Shown one piece after another: positions 21,446 to 33,892 of a stretch of DNA of 64,000 bases. The translations under genes were made by a program, and so were the position numbers. Within the stretch, counting starts at the first letter, position 1; each line of letters starts with the position of its first letter. This DNA comes from Liquidambar formosana (Eukaryota; Streptophyta; Magnoliopsida; Saxifragales; Altingiaceae): the NCBI GenBank assembly GCA_039720395.1, contig CM077833.1, positions 23,210,271 through 23,274,270 on the forward strand. Reading direction: 5' to 3'. A model generated the notes under the pieces. It searched no databases. It was given only the letters and a program-made list of their open reading frames with translations, and was not told the origin of the DNA.

Positions 21446-23490
21446 AAGGCCCCGGCACAAACCCCAAAAAATAATAATAATAAAAAGCTTTTTAAGTTTT
21501 ACGTGTAATTGGGGCATATATAATATTTGTCTCATGACATATAATTTGATCAGACTAGGGTTTGAAAAATTCGGTTAAATTATCGTTTGAAAAGCACTTG
21601 ACTTGAGTTAACAGGTCAAATTAAGGTTTGAAGAGGACTTGAAGATAAAATTAAGCCACAGTTTCTATAATTTAGGTGGTATTTCTCATCTTAAAATAGG
21701 AGGTTAGGATTTCAAATCTTGAGCCCATTTTATCCCCCCAAAAAAAAAAGAGGAATAGAAGGATCAAACTTCAAAGTTATGATACCGGTGCCGGAACAGT
21801 ATAAACCGTACCCCCAAAAAAAAAAAATCTTGAAAAAACCATGAGAAGTGTTTTTACTTAAAGAATTTGCAAATAAAGCTTCATTATCAAAACTTTTTTA
21901 GCACGTTTTATCCCAAAAAAAAAAAAAAAAAAAAAAACTCTCCTGTGCCGCAAATCCGCAATGATGTTGGCACAATGCTCCTTCCTAGACTCATAACAGA
22001 AAAGATGAATGCGAGCCAAAAGAAATCGTCTAAAAGTTTCCCCAAATTATAATAAAACCGGAAAGCCCTAGCCAAACCCACAACCTGCATTCAAAAGCTC
22101 CACTTTATTGACTTGTTTTATCTTTTTTTAGTCAAGTGGTCAACATACTAAAGTTTTTGGTAAGTGCAAATCTCTATCAATTTTTTGGGGGCAAGTTTTT
22201 ACTCTCCATGACATTTTGGTTTAAGTCGATCTCTCTTCTATACAAAATCAATGCACAACGCCCAAAAATAAAATCAACCGAAAAAGTCCTTTAACTTTTT
22301 TTTTTTTCCCTTTTTCTTTCTCAAAAAGGCAAATAATATAGAAGTAAATTGGTCAAAACTCATGTAATGAGATCTATTTTTGTTCAATTAGACCATTAGA
22401 AAGAAAATGCCAGTCCTTTGGAATGTCAATACAACATGAATGAGCCACCAATAAAAATACCCTTCTTTTTGAATCCAAGACTGCTCATCTAACAAGTGAG
22501 AAGATTGTCATTAAACTATCATGTCATCAACAATTTCTGATAACTTACAAAATTATTACCTCATCATTATAAATAAATAAATAAAAAGGAATAAGAGGGA
22601 CCTAATAAATTGAACCATAGTTACGGTTCCTCCACCACCGAGAATTTTGTGTGAAGCTTCCTCAAAATGCAATTAGGCATTATCCTAAAAAAATGAATTT
22701 ACCTAAAACCACTCGGGTGTCTAAACTATATATAAATCTTTTAAGCCACGTTAACATATGAATTGAATGGGGAATTAAGTCTCATTGTTAGGTTCCTAAC
22801 TAAAGTTTGACTAGTAATAGGCAATGAAAAAGTTGAACACGAAATTGGAACATATTCTAGAGTGATATCTCACTTTGAAAAGTTTTTATCAAACCCTTGA
22901 CACATGCAATGTCAAATTTCTATCCATTTCCACGAAATTTCTATCAATTATCTGTGTTTTATTTGTAGAAGTAAATTAATAATAGTTGGGAAAAAAATAT
23001 CCATTTGGAATTTATTTCTACTTGCTCCTTAATGAGAATAGGCAGAAGACTCGAACAATCGATAGAAATAGGATTAATTTGAAAACGAAGTCGTTTGCAT
23101 GAAGGGTAATAACATCATTTTACAGCCACTGTTAATGCCGTCATTGATTTTAGTCAACGAAAATCTTGGGTACCAAATTGACGCTTTTTAAACTTGAGGG
23201 TATCAAAGTGAAACACACCCCAAACTTCGTATTAGTTTTCTGCAATTTACCCAAAATTTAAAGAAGAAAAAAAAAAGTCATAGATAGCTCTCACAGGCAT
23301 GAGACATCATACTTCCTCTCGATTCGAGCTACATTTGTATTACACCTCGTTTATTCAACTACAATGGTTTCAAAATAAAAAAACCCTTAACCCTAGAGAG
23401 TTTGATGCTTATTACATAGAGGTGCACAATAGTAATGGTAATACTGGTACATGTGTATGCGCGCATGTGCTCATGCAAATGAATAATACA

Positions 23491-26400
23491 TTAGTGCAAA
23501 TTCCTGTGACATGCCAGTTTCAAGGGAATGGGAGGATCTGAAAACGCTCCAGTCGAGATTTGATCAAAAATGATCTTGTTAGCTGCCTCAGTGTAATGAA
23601 CTCCATCCCAATTTACTCGAACCGACGGGCGTTCACATGATCCGACAAATATTTTGGTACCATTAACACTAGTTGTTTCTCCACAGCCAGCACTGCCATA
23701 GTTGTACTTGCCCCCATAACCACAGCAAACTACAAGTGGGAGCTCAAATCCTGCAGATTATTGTCAAAACAATATGAGGAAAATTATTTGTAAAAAAATA
23801 ATAATTGTATTGGTTTATGTTTAGCAAATTTGAACAATTCATGGGTGTGAGATTGGTTAGTGGCCTGCAATGTGGTAGGCCAGGCCTATGTGCATCATTT
23901 TGTCCACAGCTTAAAGCTTGATCCTCATATACAGATATTAGTGACCCATCAGCATGGACCAATTGAGGTACCCATATGACCAACGGGTTTCGATTGGTAT
24001 CAGGATAGGGTAGTGTTTGAGTAGGTTTAGGGTTTGAGTCCCTCCATTCTAATTAATGGAAATAAAAAGGAAGAAAAAAAACCCATATGGGCTTAATCTA
24101 GTAAAAATTTTCAATCGGATCATTTGTGCATACGACTTACCGTATTTTTTTGGTTCGGTAAATAGAGAGTACTTGACCGAGTAGACATCTACGTATGTAA
24201 TTGCAGCTAAAGGAAGGTCATTTCTGAGTTGAACCACGGCCTCTTTCAATTTCAGATTGAAATACTGAGCGACGTCATTGTAAGGCTTGGCACAACCGGC
24301 GCTGTCCAACTGAATGTTTGGCAAATTGGCCAAAACGTATGCGAGGCAGCCGATGGGTCCTGTGTTGTGGATCCAAAACGATCTACCTCCCAAGTTGTAT
24401 GTATTCTGCATCATCACAACGTTCACAATTATAGCACAAGTTCATCAAACAGACTTAACAAAAAATAAATGGGCCCTTGGGTTGGACTGATGTACACCCA
24501 CACTAAGAAGAGAATAAATGGGCTCGGCTCTTCTTTTCCACCAGGCCCATCAAATAAGATGCTTCTCCTAAGAGTCATTGGCCCAGCCCAATCTATCTTG
24601 TTTAGCAAATGGCTCATAAAAAACCAAAAAGCATGATAAACTGCAAAGGGATTACCTTAATATTGGTGGAGAACCTATTGACAATATCAGGGACAGAGGC
24701 ATTCACTTCTGCTATGGACATGTTACCGAAGAATCCTTCTCCGAGATCGTTTTGACCAATGTCGAACGTGTATAAAGCTTTCGGAAAATACTCCTTCTTA
24801 GGCATCAAATCCTTATAGATCCCTCCTACAAAAATGATTAGAAGACCAATTACGTAAAACTGAAAATTAAAATATAAAATATATTAAAATCATGAAAATT
24901 AATGTTAAATCAGGCAGTAATCATTAATTTTTACCTCGTTTTCTGACTATTTGTGATCTGGATTTGAATTCCATGAGCTGCCAGTACTGCACGTCTAGGT
25001 AGAAGGGACTGAATTGACCTTGAGGGATAATACTGCGTGGTGGTGCGATTGTGGACGCTGAGACGGCAAAATTTGCGCCATGGGTGAAGTTGGTCCCAAG
25101 GGAGTCAAGATAAGCGCTGAGATAGGGCAGACCAAAGCTCTTTGCTGAAACCAACCAAGTTGATGTCAATATATGAAATAACTATGGCTATGCTTGCTGG
25201 CGTAGTACATGTCTAATTTTGGTAAAATTAGGTTCCTACAATATTTAGAATTGGGCAGGACAAGCATTGCCCTTTTTGCTATGTTTGGTACGTCGGATAA
25301 AAAGGTTGGATAGGATATAATTGGTGGATGAAAAAAAAATCTTTAGTAGCTTTGTTTGAAATAGGAAAGACGGTCTTTTGGACAATTTTCTATTCCATTG
25401 TTATTTTTAAATAAGATGGTTTCATGGGATAAAAATATACCATCTCTCTTGATGTGTTTATTATATCCTATATATGGAGGATATAACTATCCTATGGATA
25501 ATATGGATAGTTATATCCCTTATTTGAAAATAGCACAAAACACATGAAAATGATATATTTATCCAATCCGACATATCCAATATACCAAACATAGCCTTAG
25601 GGGCTGCTAATATTTACTACTTTTTTGTTAAACTAGGGATGCGTTTGGTTTGAGGCAATGGAATGGAATGAGTATGGGAATGAGAATGAGAATAAGAATG
25701 AACATTCCATTACAATGTTTGGTAAGGGGTGAGAATAGAATGAGAAAACATAAGTAGGACTTATTTTTAATTTTTTTTACTCTTTGAAAGGTGGGAATAA
25801 CCATTCCTTTTGGTTTGAAAATGAATGATCATTCCCTCATTGGAGGGGATAGACCCCCATAAAGGAATGACCATTCCATTCCCTTGTGCAAACAAACACT
25901 CACTTTTTTTTCTTCATAATGGAATTTTCATTTCATTCCCTTTCTCATTCCCTCATAAAAAACACATCCTTGGTATCAATCAGAATGATTAGTGACCCAT
26001 TTTAGGCAAAGTAAGAATAAGTAAAAACTAGTCATCTATGTTGAGCATACGTTTTCTTTTTCCTTTTTTATTTTTTTATTTTTTTTTGGGATAAGTCAAT
26101 GAGCATACTCACCCAACATTGAGCCTAGACATTTGGGTCACATTAACTTTTTCATAGGCCCAAAACGTTTCCCAAATTAATAGGGTTTTCCGTCTAATCT
26201 AGTCTTATCAATGAAGTCGGAATCAAACCCAACCCAAAACTTCTGAAAGAGAAGTCACTAAGCTATAAGACTATTGCCTATTGGTGGGATGTATAATCTT
26301 TTGAACGTCATCAGACTGTTACAATGGTGCTTGAAAGGGAATCTGGAAGAGTTACATTAAAACTGCATGGGATGTTAACCCTAGGAATGTAGTGGCCATT

Positions 26401-27530
26401 AGTACTACGACGTGCACTTATACAGGAAATCTTCCATCTAATCTGCCTGTGAAATTCATTTTGCCAAAAAGAGAAAGGGCCGTAGCCCCTAGGATGACAA
26501 TTTTGGCTCGGTGGTAGTATTTAAAAGCAAATTTACAATTTTTTTTTTTAAATTTTAAGCTTTCTGCCAATTTGTTGAATTAATACTCAAACATTTAGCC
26601 TAACTAATCTCTTGTATTATGGGTAAGAGTTCAGTGACTATGGATCGTTAAAAATTAGAATAAACTTATGGCCCAAAGAGGGAGTGAGGAAAATATATAG
26701 GGAGTATATCCTATTTACAACTAAGGTAATACAAAGTTTTGATTATGTGCGAGATATATCTCGTTCGATCACGGTTATCCGTGAGTGAGACGTGTGCGCA
26801 CGTGAATGCACGGGTGTCGCTCACAGATGACCATGATCGAACAGGATACACCAAGATATCTCGCACAAGATCAACTCTTGGGTAATACATGTCAATATAG
26901 AGAAAAAAAGAGGTAATTTTTTTTCTTTTGTATCTCATCTATGCCCTTCTAATTGCTATCAGCTCATGTCTATACAACGGATAATTCCGGGAACTCAGTG
27001 TCCCAATGAGTGAACATGAAGCTCCCTGGACCTACCACCAGCAAAGAGTATGGACTCTATATGGAAAATCATCTTGTGCTGTCCTCGCAAAATGACAAAC
27101 CTGTCCTTTGCACCATTAGGCTGAAATGGTTGACTCGGATAAACTCAGTGGAAACTCGGTCGGAGGAAGACAAGCTATTCAACAATGGCGATGAGCTAAC
27201 TAAATGGCAAATATATATTGGCATAACTAAAATTAATAGCTAAAAAAGTGGCAAAAATGAACTCATACCGATGAAATCGATCATGAGCCGTCCATCTGAG
27301 AATCTCCCAACTGGCATGTGAAAGAAGGTCTCACCATAAGGTGGGGTGGGTGCTATGAAGGTAGCAGCCAATCCTCCGGTGTCCGAATTCGAGTCGCCGA
27401 GGTTAAAAATGGCCGGAAATTCACATTTTTCCAAAGCAATAACTGGGTTCAGGAGGGTGGCAAGGGATAAGAGGATAAAAACACAAGAGAGGGAGATGGC
27501 ATATTTGATCATATTGGTGGGAGACTTCAT
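23491..27530 (-). CDS. GDSL/SGNH esterase-lipase, copy 2 (five exons, 388 aa)
   Basis: Exons on the minus strand: 27530-27269, 25144-24935, 24825-24656, 24405-24141, 23750-23491, all GT-AG and in frame. The ATG at 27530 ([10 protein letters not shown]) is preferred over an upstream in-frame ATG at 27626, because it opens directly into the signal peptide and the TATA box lies at 27593-27602. SGNH residues: Ser47 (GDSNSDTG), Gly110 (HGANFAV), Asn183 (DIGQND), Asp351 and His354 (WDGVHY). Its 388 residues are normal for the family. It is nearly identical to copy 1 in every exon but retains the eight residues deleted there. It is predicted to be exported through the secretory pathway; the acyl or acetyl substrate cannot be told from sequence. 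Inverted-repeat insertions at 25278-25595 and 25637-25969 lie in its 2.1-kb intron 1. No disabling change is seen, making it the best reference copy of the subfamily. Confidence 0.9.
25278..25595. mobile_element. MITE in intron 1 of GDSL copy 2
   Basis: Ends are GCTATGTTTGGTA and TACCAAACATAGC, with further inverted pairing (CGTCGGATA against ATCCGACATAT). Copy 1 has uninterrupted sequence here ('catagcccttcaggggctg', near 13951). The target duplication is not clear-cut, so the superfamily is left open, although the ends resemble Harbinger-type MITEs. Confidence 0.75.
25637..25969. mobile_element. Second inverted-repeat insertion in intron 1 of GDSL copy 2
   Basis: The left part is rich in GGAATG, GGAATGAG and GAGAATG blocks, and the right part in their complements (CATTCC, CATTCCCTC), so the insert folds on itself. 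It starts GGATGCGTTTGGTT and ends AAAACACATCC. Copy 1 reads straight through the site ('aaactaggcatcagtcgg', near 13991). No transposase is present. The exact ends are uncertain by a few bases. Confidence 0.7.
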
Positions 27531-27592
27531 ATTGAGAAATTCAAAATAGGAAGATGGTGTTGGGATGAGAAACCAAGGTGGGGGGGCTTCAA

Positions 27593-27602
27593 CATTATAT
27601 AG
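27593..27602 (-). promoter_or_regulatory. Probable TATA box of GDSL copy 2
   Basis: On the minus strand the sequence reads CTATATAATG about 63 bp before the ATG at 27530. It sits at the same place as in copy 1 (15511-15519). Confidence 0.65.
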
Positions 27603-27837
27603 TGCGAGGAAGGTGGACTTTTCCATTACTGATGTTTAGGCCAATGAAGTAAGTCAAGCGACAATTTCACACACAATCTTGTAATCTAATGATAAGATTA
27701 TTGGGATATATCCGTTTAGCAAGATAATTAACTTGCACCATTGATACTCCTATACTTATCCAAGAAGGATCATTAACTTACAAAGGTCTTCCCCATCTGC
27801 ACGTAATTCTGACTTACCAAGGATGTCCTCGTCAAAA

Positions 27838-27868
<31 letters not shown>

Positions 27869-27979
27869 GAAAAGAAAGAAATAAAACAAAACAAAATCTG
27901 TTACGGAAGGGTCTTTTCCAATTTATGTGTGCTTAATATGAAGCAAAATATGGTTGCATGTAAGAGAGTTACACCCTTA

Positions 27980-28200
27980 GGCCATGTTTGTTTGGTTGGA
28001 ATGAAATCTCATTTCAATTTATTTTAAACGATATGTTTGGATGATGTAATTAAATGGAAATAGAATCAAACAGTGGTAGTCAATCATAATGATATTCATT
28101 TCACAATATTTATTTCAATTTCATTCCATTCAAGATTATTTTAAACATGGAATCAGATTCCATTTCCACTCATTCCATTCCAACCAAAACAAACATGGCT
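27980..28200. mobile_element. Tourist-like MITE (TTA target site)
   Basis: It starts GGCCATGTTTGTTTGG and ends CCAAAACAAACATGGCT. TTA flanks it at 27977-27979 and 28201-28203, and unit A has the empty site ('acacccttaattgg', near 16000). It is the same family as 29461-29678. A 3-bp TTA duplication indicates PIF/Harbinger. Confidence 0.88.
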
Positions 28201-28768
28201 TTAATTGAAAAGTGACCCTTCTTTGAATTTTCTTACATCATTTTTTGAACTTTAATTTTATTTTAGCCTATAAGTTATTTTCTTCAATATTTGTTTTAAT
28301 TTTCTTGGTCACAAGCAGGATTGCATTAGTTTTTTTGTTTAGAGTATAATTTTATTTGTATAGCCTAAATAATTTTGGGTCTATGAATAATTACTAGTAT
28401 TTTCTTCTTTTTTTTTCCCGCTTGGATATGTATTACTAGGAAATTCACGTTTTTTGATTTTTCTGTTGGAGATCTCTAGGAGGCCTGCACTGTTTTGTTG
28501 AGTGATGCTATTGGGTTCCACAGCGAAAATGACAAAAGACCAGTGAAATGGCACAATGGGCCAAGCTTGAAACTAGGCAAAAAAAAAAAAAATGTCATAG
28601 AAATAATGATGGACCAGAGAAATCAAACCATGATGATCCATACACGTGGAAAACTTCGAGTGGAGTTTCCTCAAAATGCTTCCTACCTACCTAAAGTCTA
28701 CACTAATCCGTTAATGTCAATGTCCTGAAGGTGATTTAATTGTCATAACCTTTCCACCATTTAAATAC

Positions 28769-28919
28769 AGGAGAATTTTAGATTGGCCGGCCTATAATAA
28801 AATAATTAGAATTATTAGTCATTGTTATTTAAGTTAGTAGTTATTTATTAAGAAGTTAATAGCATTTTGCATTTAATTATAATTATTTTTCTATAGCCAG
28901 ATCAATCTAAAATTCCCCC
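28769..28919. mobile_element. Short MITE shared by units A and B (copy in B)
   Basis: This is the counterpart of 21094-21244, with the same ends and the same AAATAC flanks (28763-28768 and 28920-28925). Confidence 0.75.
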
Positions 28920-29460
28920 AAATACTCAAGTAATTGTCATTTACTGTCGGATGTTTCAATGTTTTGAACCTTTTTTTTTAATTGGGTAACTGAAGCTTTA
29001 ACCATTTTTTGTCCCATAAAAATTTCACTAACTTTTCAAACTTTGATTTGATCAAACTAGGTGATGAGATAAAAATTAGGACTCCTCCCCCCACCCGCTC
29101 AACCCAAAACAAAAAAACAAAACTTCTTAAATTTCATGACATAAGTTTATTAGACTAGGGTTTGAAAAATTCGGTTAAATTATTGTTTGAAAAGGACTTG
29201 AGTTAAGTGCTCAAATTAAGGTTTGAAGGGGACTTGAAGATAAAATTAAGCCACAGTTTTTATAATTTAGGTGGTATTTCTCATCTTAAAATAGGAGGTT
29301 AGGATTTCAAATCTTGACCCCACTATTTATCCAAAAAAAAGAAGAAGGAATGGAAGGATCAAACTTGAGAGTTATGATACTCGTGCCAGAACAGTATAAA
29401 CCCTACCCCCAAAAAAAAAAAAATGTTCTTGAAAAAAACCATGAGAAGTGTTTTTACTTA

Positions 29461-29678
29461 GACCATGTTTGTTTGGGTGGAATGGAATTCGATTCCATAC
29501 TCAAAATAGTCTGGAATGGAATGAGATTGAAATAAATATTGCGGAATAAATATCATTATAATTACTACTACTATTTAATTCCATTCTCATTTAATTATCT
29601 CATCCAAACATGTTGTTTGGAATAAATTAGAATGAGATTCTGTTTCATTTATTCCATTCCAACCAAACAAACATGGTC
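29461..29678. mobile_element. Tourist-like MITE (TTA target site)
   Basis: It starts GACCATGTTTGTTTGGGTGG and ends CCAAACAAACATGGTC. TTA lies on both sides (29458-29460, 29679-29681). Unit A has the empty site ('tttttacttaaagaatttgc', near 21852). It belongs to the same family as 27980-28200; two family members have inserted in this unit since the duplication. Confidence 0.9.
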
Positions 29679-30563
29679 TTAAAGAATTTGCAAATAAAGA
29701 TTCATATCAAAAACATTTTTAGCACGTTTTATCAATCAAAAAAAAAAAAAAGCCACTCCTGTACCGCAAATCCGCAATGATGTCGGCACAATGCTCCTTC
29801 CCAGACACAAAAGCCAAAAAAGGATTGCGAGCCAAAAGAAATCGTCTAAAAGTTCCGCTAAATTATAATAAAGCCGGAAAGCCCTAGCCAAACCCACAAC
29901 CTGCATTCAAAAGCTCCACTTTATTGACTTGTTTTATCTTTTTTAGCCAAGTGGTCAACATACTAAAGTTTTTGGTAAGTGCAAATCTCTATCAATTTTT
30001 TGGGGGCAAGTTTTTACTCTCCATGGCATTTTGGTTTAAAACAATCTCTCTTCTTACAAAATCAATGCACAACGCCCAAAAATAAATTCAACCGAAAAAG
30101 TCCTTTAACTTTTTTTCTTTTTTCTTTTTTCTTTTTTCTTTCTCAAAAAAGCAAATAATATAAAAGTAAACTGGTCAAAATTCATGTAATGAGATCTATT
30201 TTGGTTCAACTCAGGCCAATTGGACCACTAGAAAGTGAATGCCAGTCTTTTTGAATGTCAATACAACGTGAATGAGCCACCAATAAAATTTAATGGAGGG
30301 ATTTTTTTTTTTTTGGGTGATGGGAGTCAACAATAGCAGATTCAAAATCATTTATTGTAGGCACATTTTGAAGTATCATAAAAGTTTGATCACGGATTTG
30401 GCGCTTGCAATGACTTCATGGCATGGTTTGAAAAAAATTTCATATACTCACATGAGCCATGAGGTATGTATTTCAACATTATTGAAATTTCAAACACTCT
30501 AGTTGTCATCTTTCAATATATATTTCTATGGTTTCAATTTGACAATCTTATCGAGAAGAATTA

Positions 30564-30875
30564 GGGCTTGTTTGGGTGTTCAATTTGAAATTAAACAATT
30601 TAAAATTTTTTACATAATATTAAAGATAAAAATCTATTATATATGTATAGAATTTGATTTTTTTTTTTTTAAATGTTAAGTCATCACTATATATGATGTT
30701 ATAGGATAAATTCTTATAAATTCACGAAATGTCATTATTTTGAATTTTCACTATTATTTGTAGTAATGACTATCATTTTCTTAAATATATCAATTCAAGG
30801 TATAGATTTATACCTTCACTATTAAGTAAAAATTTATAAATCGTTTAATTTCATATTGGACACCTAAACAGACCC
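30564..30875. mobile_element. Tourist-like MITE (TTA target site)
   Basis: The left end reads GGGCTTGTTTGGGTGTTCAA and the right end is its inverse, TTGGACACCTAAACAGACCC. 'gaaattaaac' and 'gtttaatttc' continue the inverted repeat. TTA lies at 30561-30563 and 30876-30878. Confidence 0.8.
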
Positions 30876-31136
30876 TTAATATTCTGAATAAATTGCGAGA
30901 GAGGATTTTTAATTACTCCGTACTTGGATTGGCTGGTCCAATCAACTCATAAATCTATGCCATGTCATCCTACTCGAAGGGTTCCACCATGTCGTCAAGA
31001 TGACTTTTGTATGGTAATAAGCTCAATGAGTAGTGGAACCTCTTATATGTGTTTGGTTCTTTGGTAATTTATTTTGATGTTTCAACATTACACTACTAGG
31101 GCCCTTAACTTTATGGGCTTTTGAGTATTCTTTTTA

Positions 31137-31535
31137 GGAGACTTCTATTGGCACCCAAAGACTTGCTTTTTGTCCCCCACTTATTTTACACTTTAAGATT
31201 TTATGAAAAATGTATAAGATTTTCATAAAAACTTATCACACAGTTTATTAGAAAATATTATTTTGAACAATTTTTTAGAAGAAAGTTTTTCCAAAATCTA
31301 TCGTTTAAATGGACATTTTAGTCATATATGAAATAAAGACTATAAATGGCAAAAAAATCTATTTAAACGATAGATTTTGGAAAAACTTTCTTCTAAAAAG
31401 TTGTTCAAAATAATGTTTTCTAATAGAATACGCGATCAATTTTTATAAAAATCTTCTATATTTTTCCATAAAATGTAAAAGTGTAAAATAAATGAGGGAT
31501 GAAAATAAAGCCTTGGGGTGCCAATAGAGGCCTCC
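31137..31535. mobile_element. Foldback element with about 185-bp arms
   Basis: The left arm (from 31137, GGAGACTTCTATTGGCACCC) is mirrored by the right arm (ending GGTGCCAATAGAGGCCTCC at 31535). Long blocks pair across a short loop near 31325-31345, for example 'aagtttttccaaaatctatc' against 'gatagattttggaaaaactt'. Flanks show an imperfect repeat (TTCTTTT on each side). The transcript of such a hairpin would be largely double-stranded. No coding content was seen. Confidence 0.75.
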
Positions 31536-33120
31536 TTCTTTTCGTCTATATCACATATGTGAGCTTTTTTATTTATGTGTTGTGTATAAGTATTTATGTA
31601 CGTATAGCAAGAAAAATCTAAAACCCTAGAAGTACTAGCTTATATGCGCTAGCTGCTTGTAATTCTATTCTTAGAGGTGCTCTTGGCAAACAACCACTAT
31701 GCATAATTGCAGATGTATTGGTTAAAGGAGAATTCTGTGAACCCCAAAAGGTGAATCATAAACTTTTTGTATATTTATTTGGTAACGGACAAACAATCCA
31801 TTAGTATAAATCCATCTATACCTTACCCTACAGAATTGGCTTTCACAATCTAAATTAATCTTAGAAAAGGGTTCATGGCTTGAATCTAAAATCTCCTCCC
31901 CAAAAAACTAAAGGAAAAAAGCCATTAAACTACAAGATAATAAATAAAAACATATCAAGTCGATTATAAATAGGATGAAGATAAATTTAGTTAAGCGCCC
32001 TTAGAGTATTTATGACATCATAATGGAATGTACTCAAACGATCTAAGAAAGATATTCTGCTTAAGATTATATTTACACGAAACTCTTAACTAATATGGGT
32101 CATAAGTTACAAAGCTTATTATATTACACCAAAATAAATAAAAAATAAAAAAAGCCTAAGGATTTGATGCGATTACACTACCATCTCGTGGGTTCACATG
32201 TGGCACTTAGCATGATGGCCTGATTTCAATTTCCACGGGGAAATGGGATTTTATTCTCCTAATGTGGAGACTAATAAAATGTATGACACATGGCTGCAAA
32301 TTTCAATCCATATATTTCCATGGTTCCATTTTGATGGTTTGATGAAGAAGAATAACCCATATAGATTGAGAAACAGATTTCTGCTGTGGAAATGTCAGAT
32401 GGCACATGCTTGAATTGCTGTTCTGAAAATGGATTCAAGAGGCGCATTTTTTGCCTGGTTTTGACTCTTCAACCTTCCAACAACCAGCCCTCAGAAGACA
32501 TCGGAGTGGTTGAATTCTCCGGTAGACTGCGCTTTGGCTGAAAGTGAAGTAAAGGCAACGGTTTTTGGAAAAAAGGCGGTGGGAACGATGGGGTAAGGAA
32601 GTGGGAATGGGAAAGGAGGAGAGGTTTTGGGGAAGGAAGATGGGCATGACCATTGACGTGCAGAAGGGGTGGAATCAGAGGACGTCCGTGCGAGTGGGTT
32701 CCTTGAGAAGGCGGAAGGGGGGGACCACTGCACTCTTCTGGTACTTCTTTACACTTTCCTTAATCCCTAACAGGTTGAAGAGGAAGATGGAACGACCAAG
32801 AGACACACAGACCTCGGTGTATGTGGACGGTTTTACCATTTTTTTAATTAAAAAAATAAAAAATAAAAAATAAAAGCGTCAGTACTAATGCCGTTTTCAA
32901 AGGTTTTTTATTTTTATTTATTTATTTTTTTTTTGAGGTCAGGTTCCTAGTGTCATTGCATCCTAAATGTCTATTGTTTTTTAAGGCACTGTTTGGTTGA
33001 TTTTTAGATTGCATCCTCACATCGTATACTTCAATATAAACAATTTTATATTGAAAGCATGGTTAAAAATCACGACTTTTGTAAAAATGAAAAAGAGATT
33101 GTAAATGGCCTGAAAACGTA

Positions 33121-33830
33121 CTCCAAAATGAAGCAAAGATTATATTCAAGAGGCGTATTCTTTTCATATTAAAACAAAAAGGTACTCCAAAATTCACAAT
33201 GTGAAGACTTGGTTTATGTTGTGACCTACCAAACTAATGCCCCACTTCATCATCCAGACATAACTAAATTTCAGATTGGGCGTGAGGTGATCCAATTTTT
33301 ATTGTTGGAAAAAATATATATAGATAAATAAAAAGGGAGTAATGCTATATTGCCTAAATTTTTTGTCCAAATTCTTTAGTTTTCATGTTATGTGTCAGTT
33401 AGGTTAACCAAAAACGAAAAATAAATGACTAAAGATTGATAGTGGCCTGATGAGATGACTATCATGTCATTTGAGCAAAAGAATTTGGGAAAAAAGCTAA
33501 TGGCATGGCATAATAGTCTAGTGATATTCTCTTCATCTGTTGAGTGAGTGATCTCGAGTTAAACTTATAAAGAAGCATTAATATCCATTTGTTAATATTA
33601 GGGGTTAGGGATAATGGTTCTCTTCATCTGTTGTGTGAGTGATCTCAAGTTTAAAATTATAAAGAAACATCAATACCTATTTGTTAATATTAGGGGGTAG
33701 CGATAATGGTAGATTTAATCAATTGTCAAAAAAAATAAAAGAGAGGGGGGGGGGGGGGGGAGGGAAAGCCTAGACAATTTAGCATTTTCTATAATAGACA
33801 ATTTAGGCACTTATTATTACATGAGGAATA
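33121..33830. repeat. Duplicated GDSL 3' flank (matches about 53050-53660)
   Basis: Shared stretches include 'aggtactccaaaattcacaa', 'ctaatgccccacttcatcat' and 'ggtgatccaatttttattg', in the same order and orientation as about 53050-53660. It shows that the broken copy at 33893 and the intact copy at 53778 derive from tandem duplication of a common gene-plus-flank unit. Confidence 0.8.
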
Positions 33831-33892
33831 GAAGGATAATACTGGTACATGTTTGTGTATGCGCGCATGTGCTTACGCAAATGAATAATACA

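Larger units (their letters stand above)
10950..22450. repeat. Segmental duplication unit A (contains the first GDSL gene)
   Basis: From about 10950 the sequence matches unit B (about 23325-30290) in the same orientation. Shared segments include the gene 3' flank (10957-11143 versus 23331-23490), all five exons and introns, the promoter, and a long upstream stretch through about 22240-22450 ('atcaatgcacaacgccc', then 'atgagatctatttt'). Unit A is longer mainly because it carries a 1.0-kb insertion (12908-13924) and a 4.6-kb insertion (16403-20987) that unit B lacks. Borders are approximate, aligned by eye. Confidence 0.85.
15450..23490. other. Upstream flank of GDSL copy 1 and spacer to copy 2
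   Basis: About 0.95 kb of promoter and flank (15450-16402) is followed by a 4.6-kb long-TIR element (16403-20987). The rest matches the flank of unit B, including an old shared MITE (21094-21244). The stretch 22560-22940 also matches 57890-58265 upstream of the third intact gene. A 25-base C run lies at 21421-21445. No independent host gene is recognised outside the GRF reading frame in the transposon. Confidence 0.6.
23325..30290. repeat. Segmental duplication unit B (contains the second GDSL gene)
   Basis: This is a direct copy of unit A (see 10950-22450). Compared with A it lacks the two large insertions but has gained inverted-repeat insertions at 25278-25595, 25637-25969, 27980-28200 and 29461-29678, for which A has empty sites. 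Borders are approximate. Confidence 0.85.
27531..33892. other. Promoter of GDSL copy 2 and MITE-rich spacer
   Basis: The interval holds the copy 2 promoter and upstream flank shared with unit A up to about 30290, then unduplicated AT-rich sequence. Four MITEs (27980, 28769, 29461, 30564) and a long foldback (31137-31535) are listed separately. From about 33121 to 33830 the sequence matches about 53050-53660, the 3' flank of the third intact gene. A 14-base G run lies at about 33747-33760. The purine-rich, more GC-rich patch at 32430-32870 has overlapping open frames on both strands but no recognisable protein. Confidence 0.55.

Noticed and set aside
27531..27626. Upstream in-frame ATG extending GDSL copy 2 by 32 residues
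   Set aside because: It would bury the signal peptide, lies within 35 bp of the TATA box, and is not conserved in copy 1.
32435..32873. Frames on both strands in a GC-richer patch
   Set aside because: No recognisable domain, and frames overlap on opposite strands. A flanking 'ttcaagaggcg' repeat (about 32434 and 33147) hinted at an insertion but could be coincidental.
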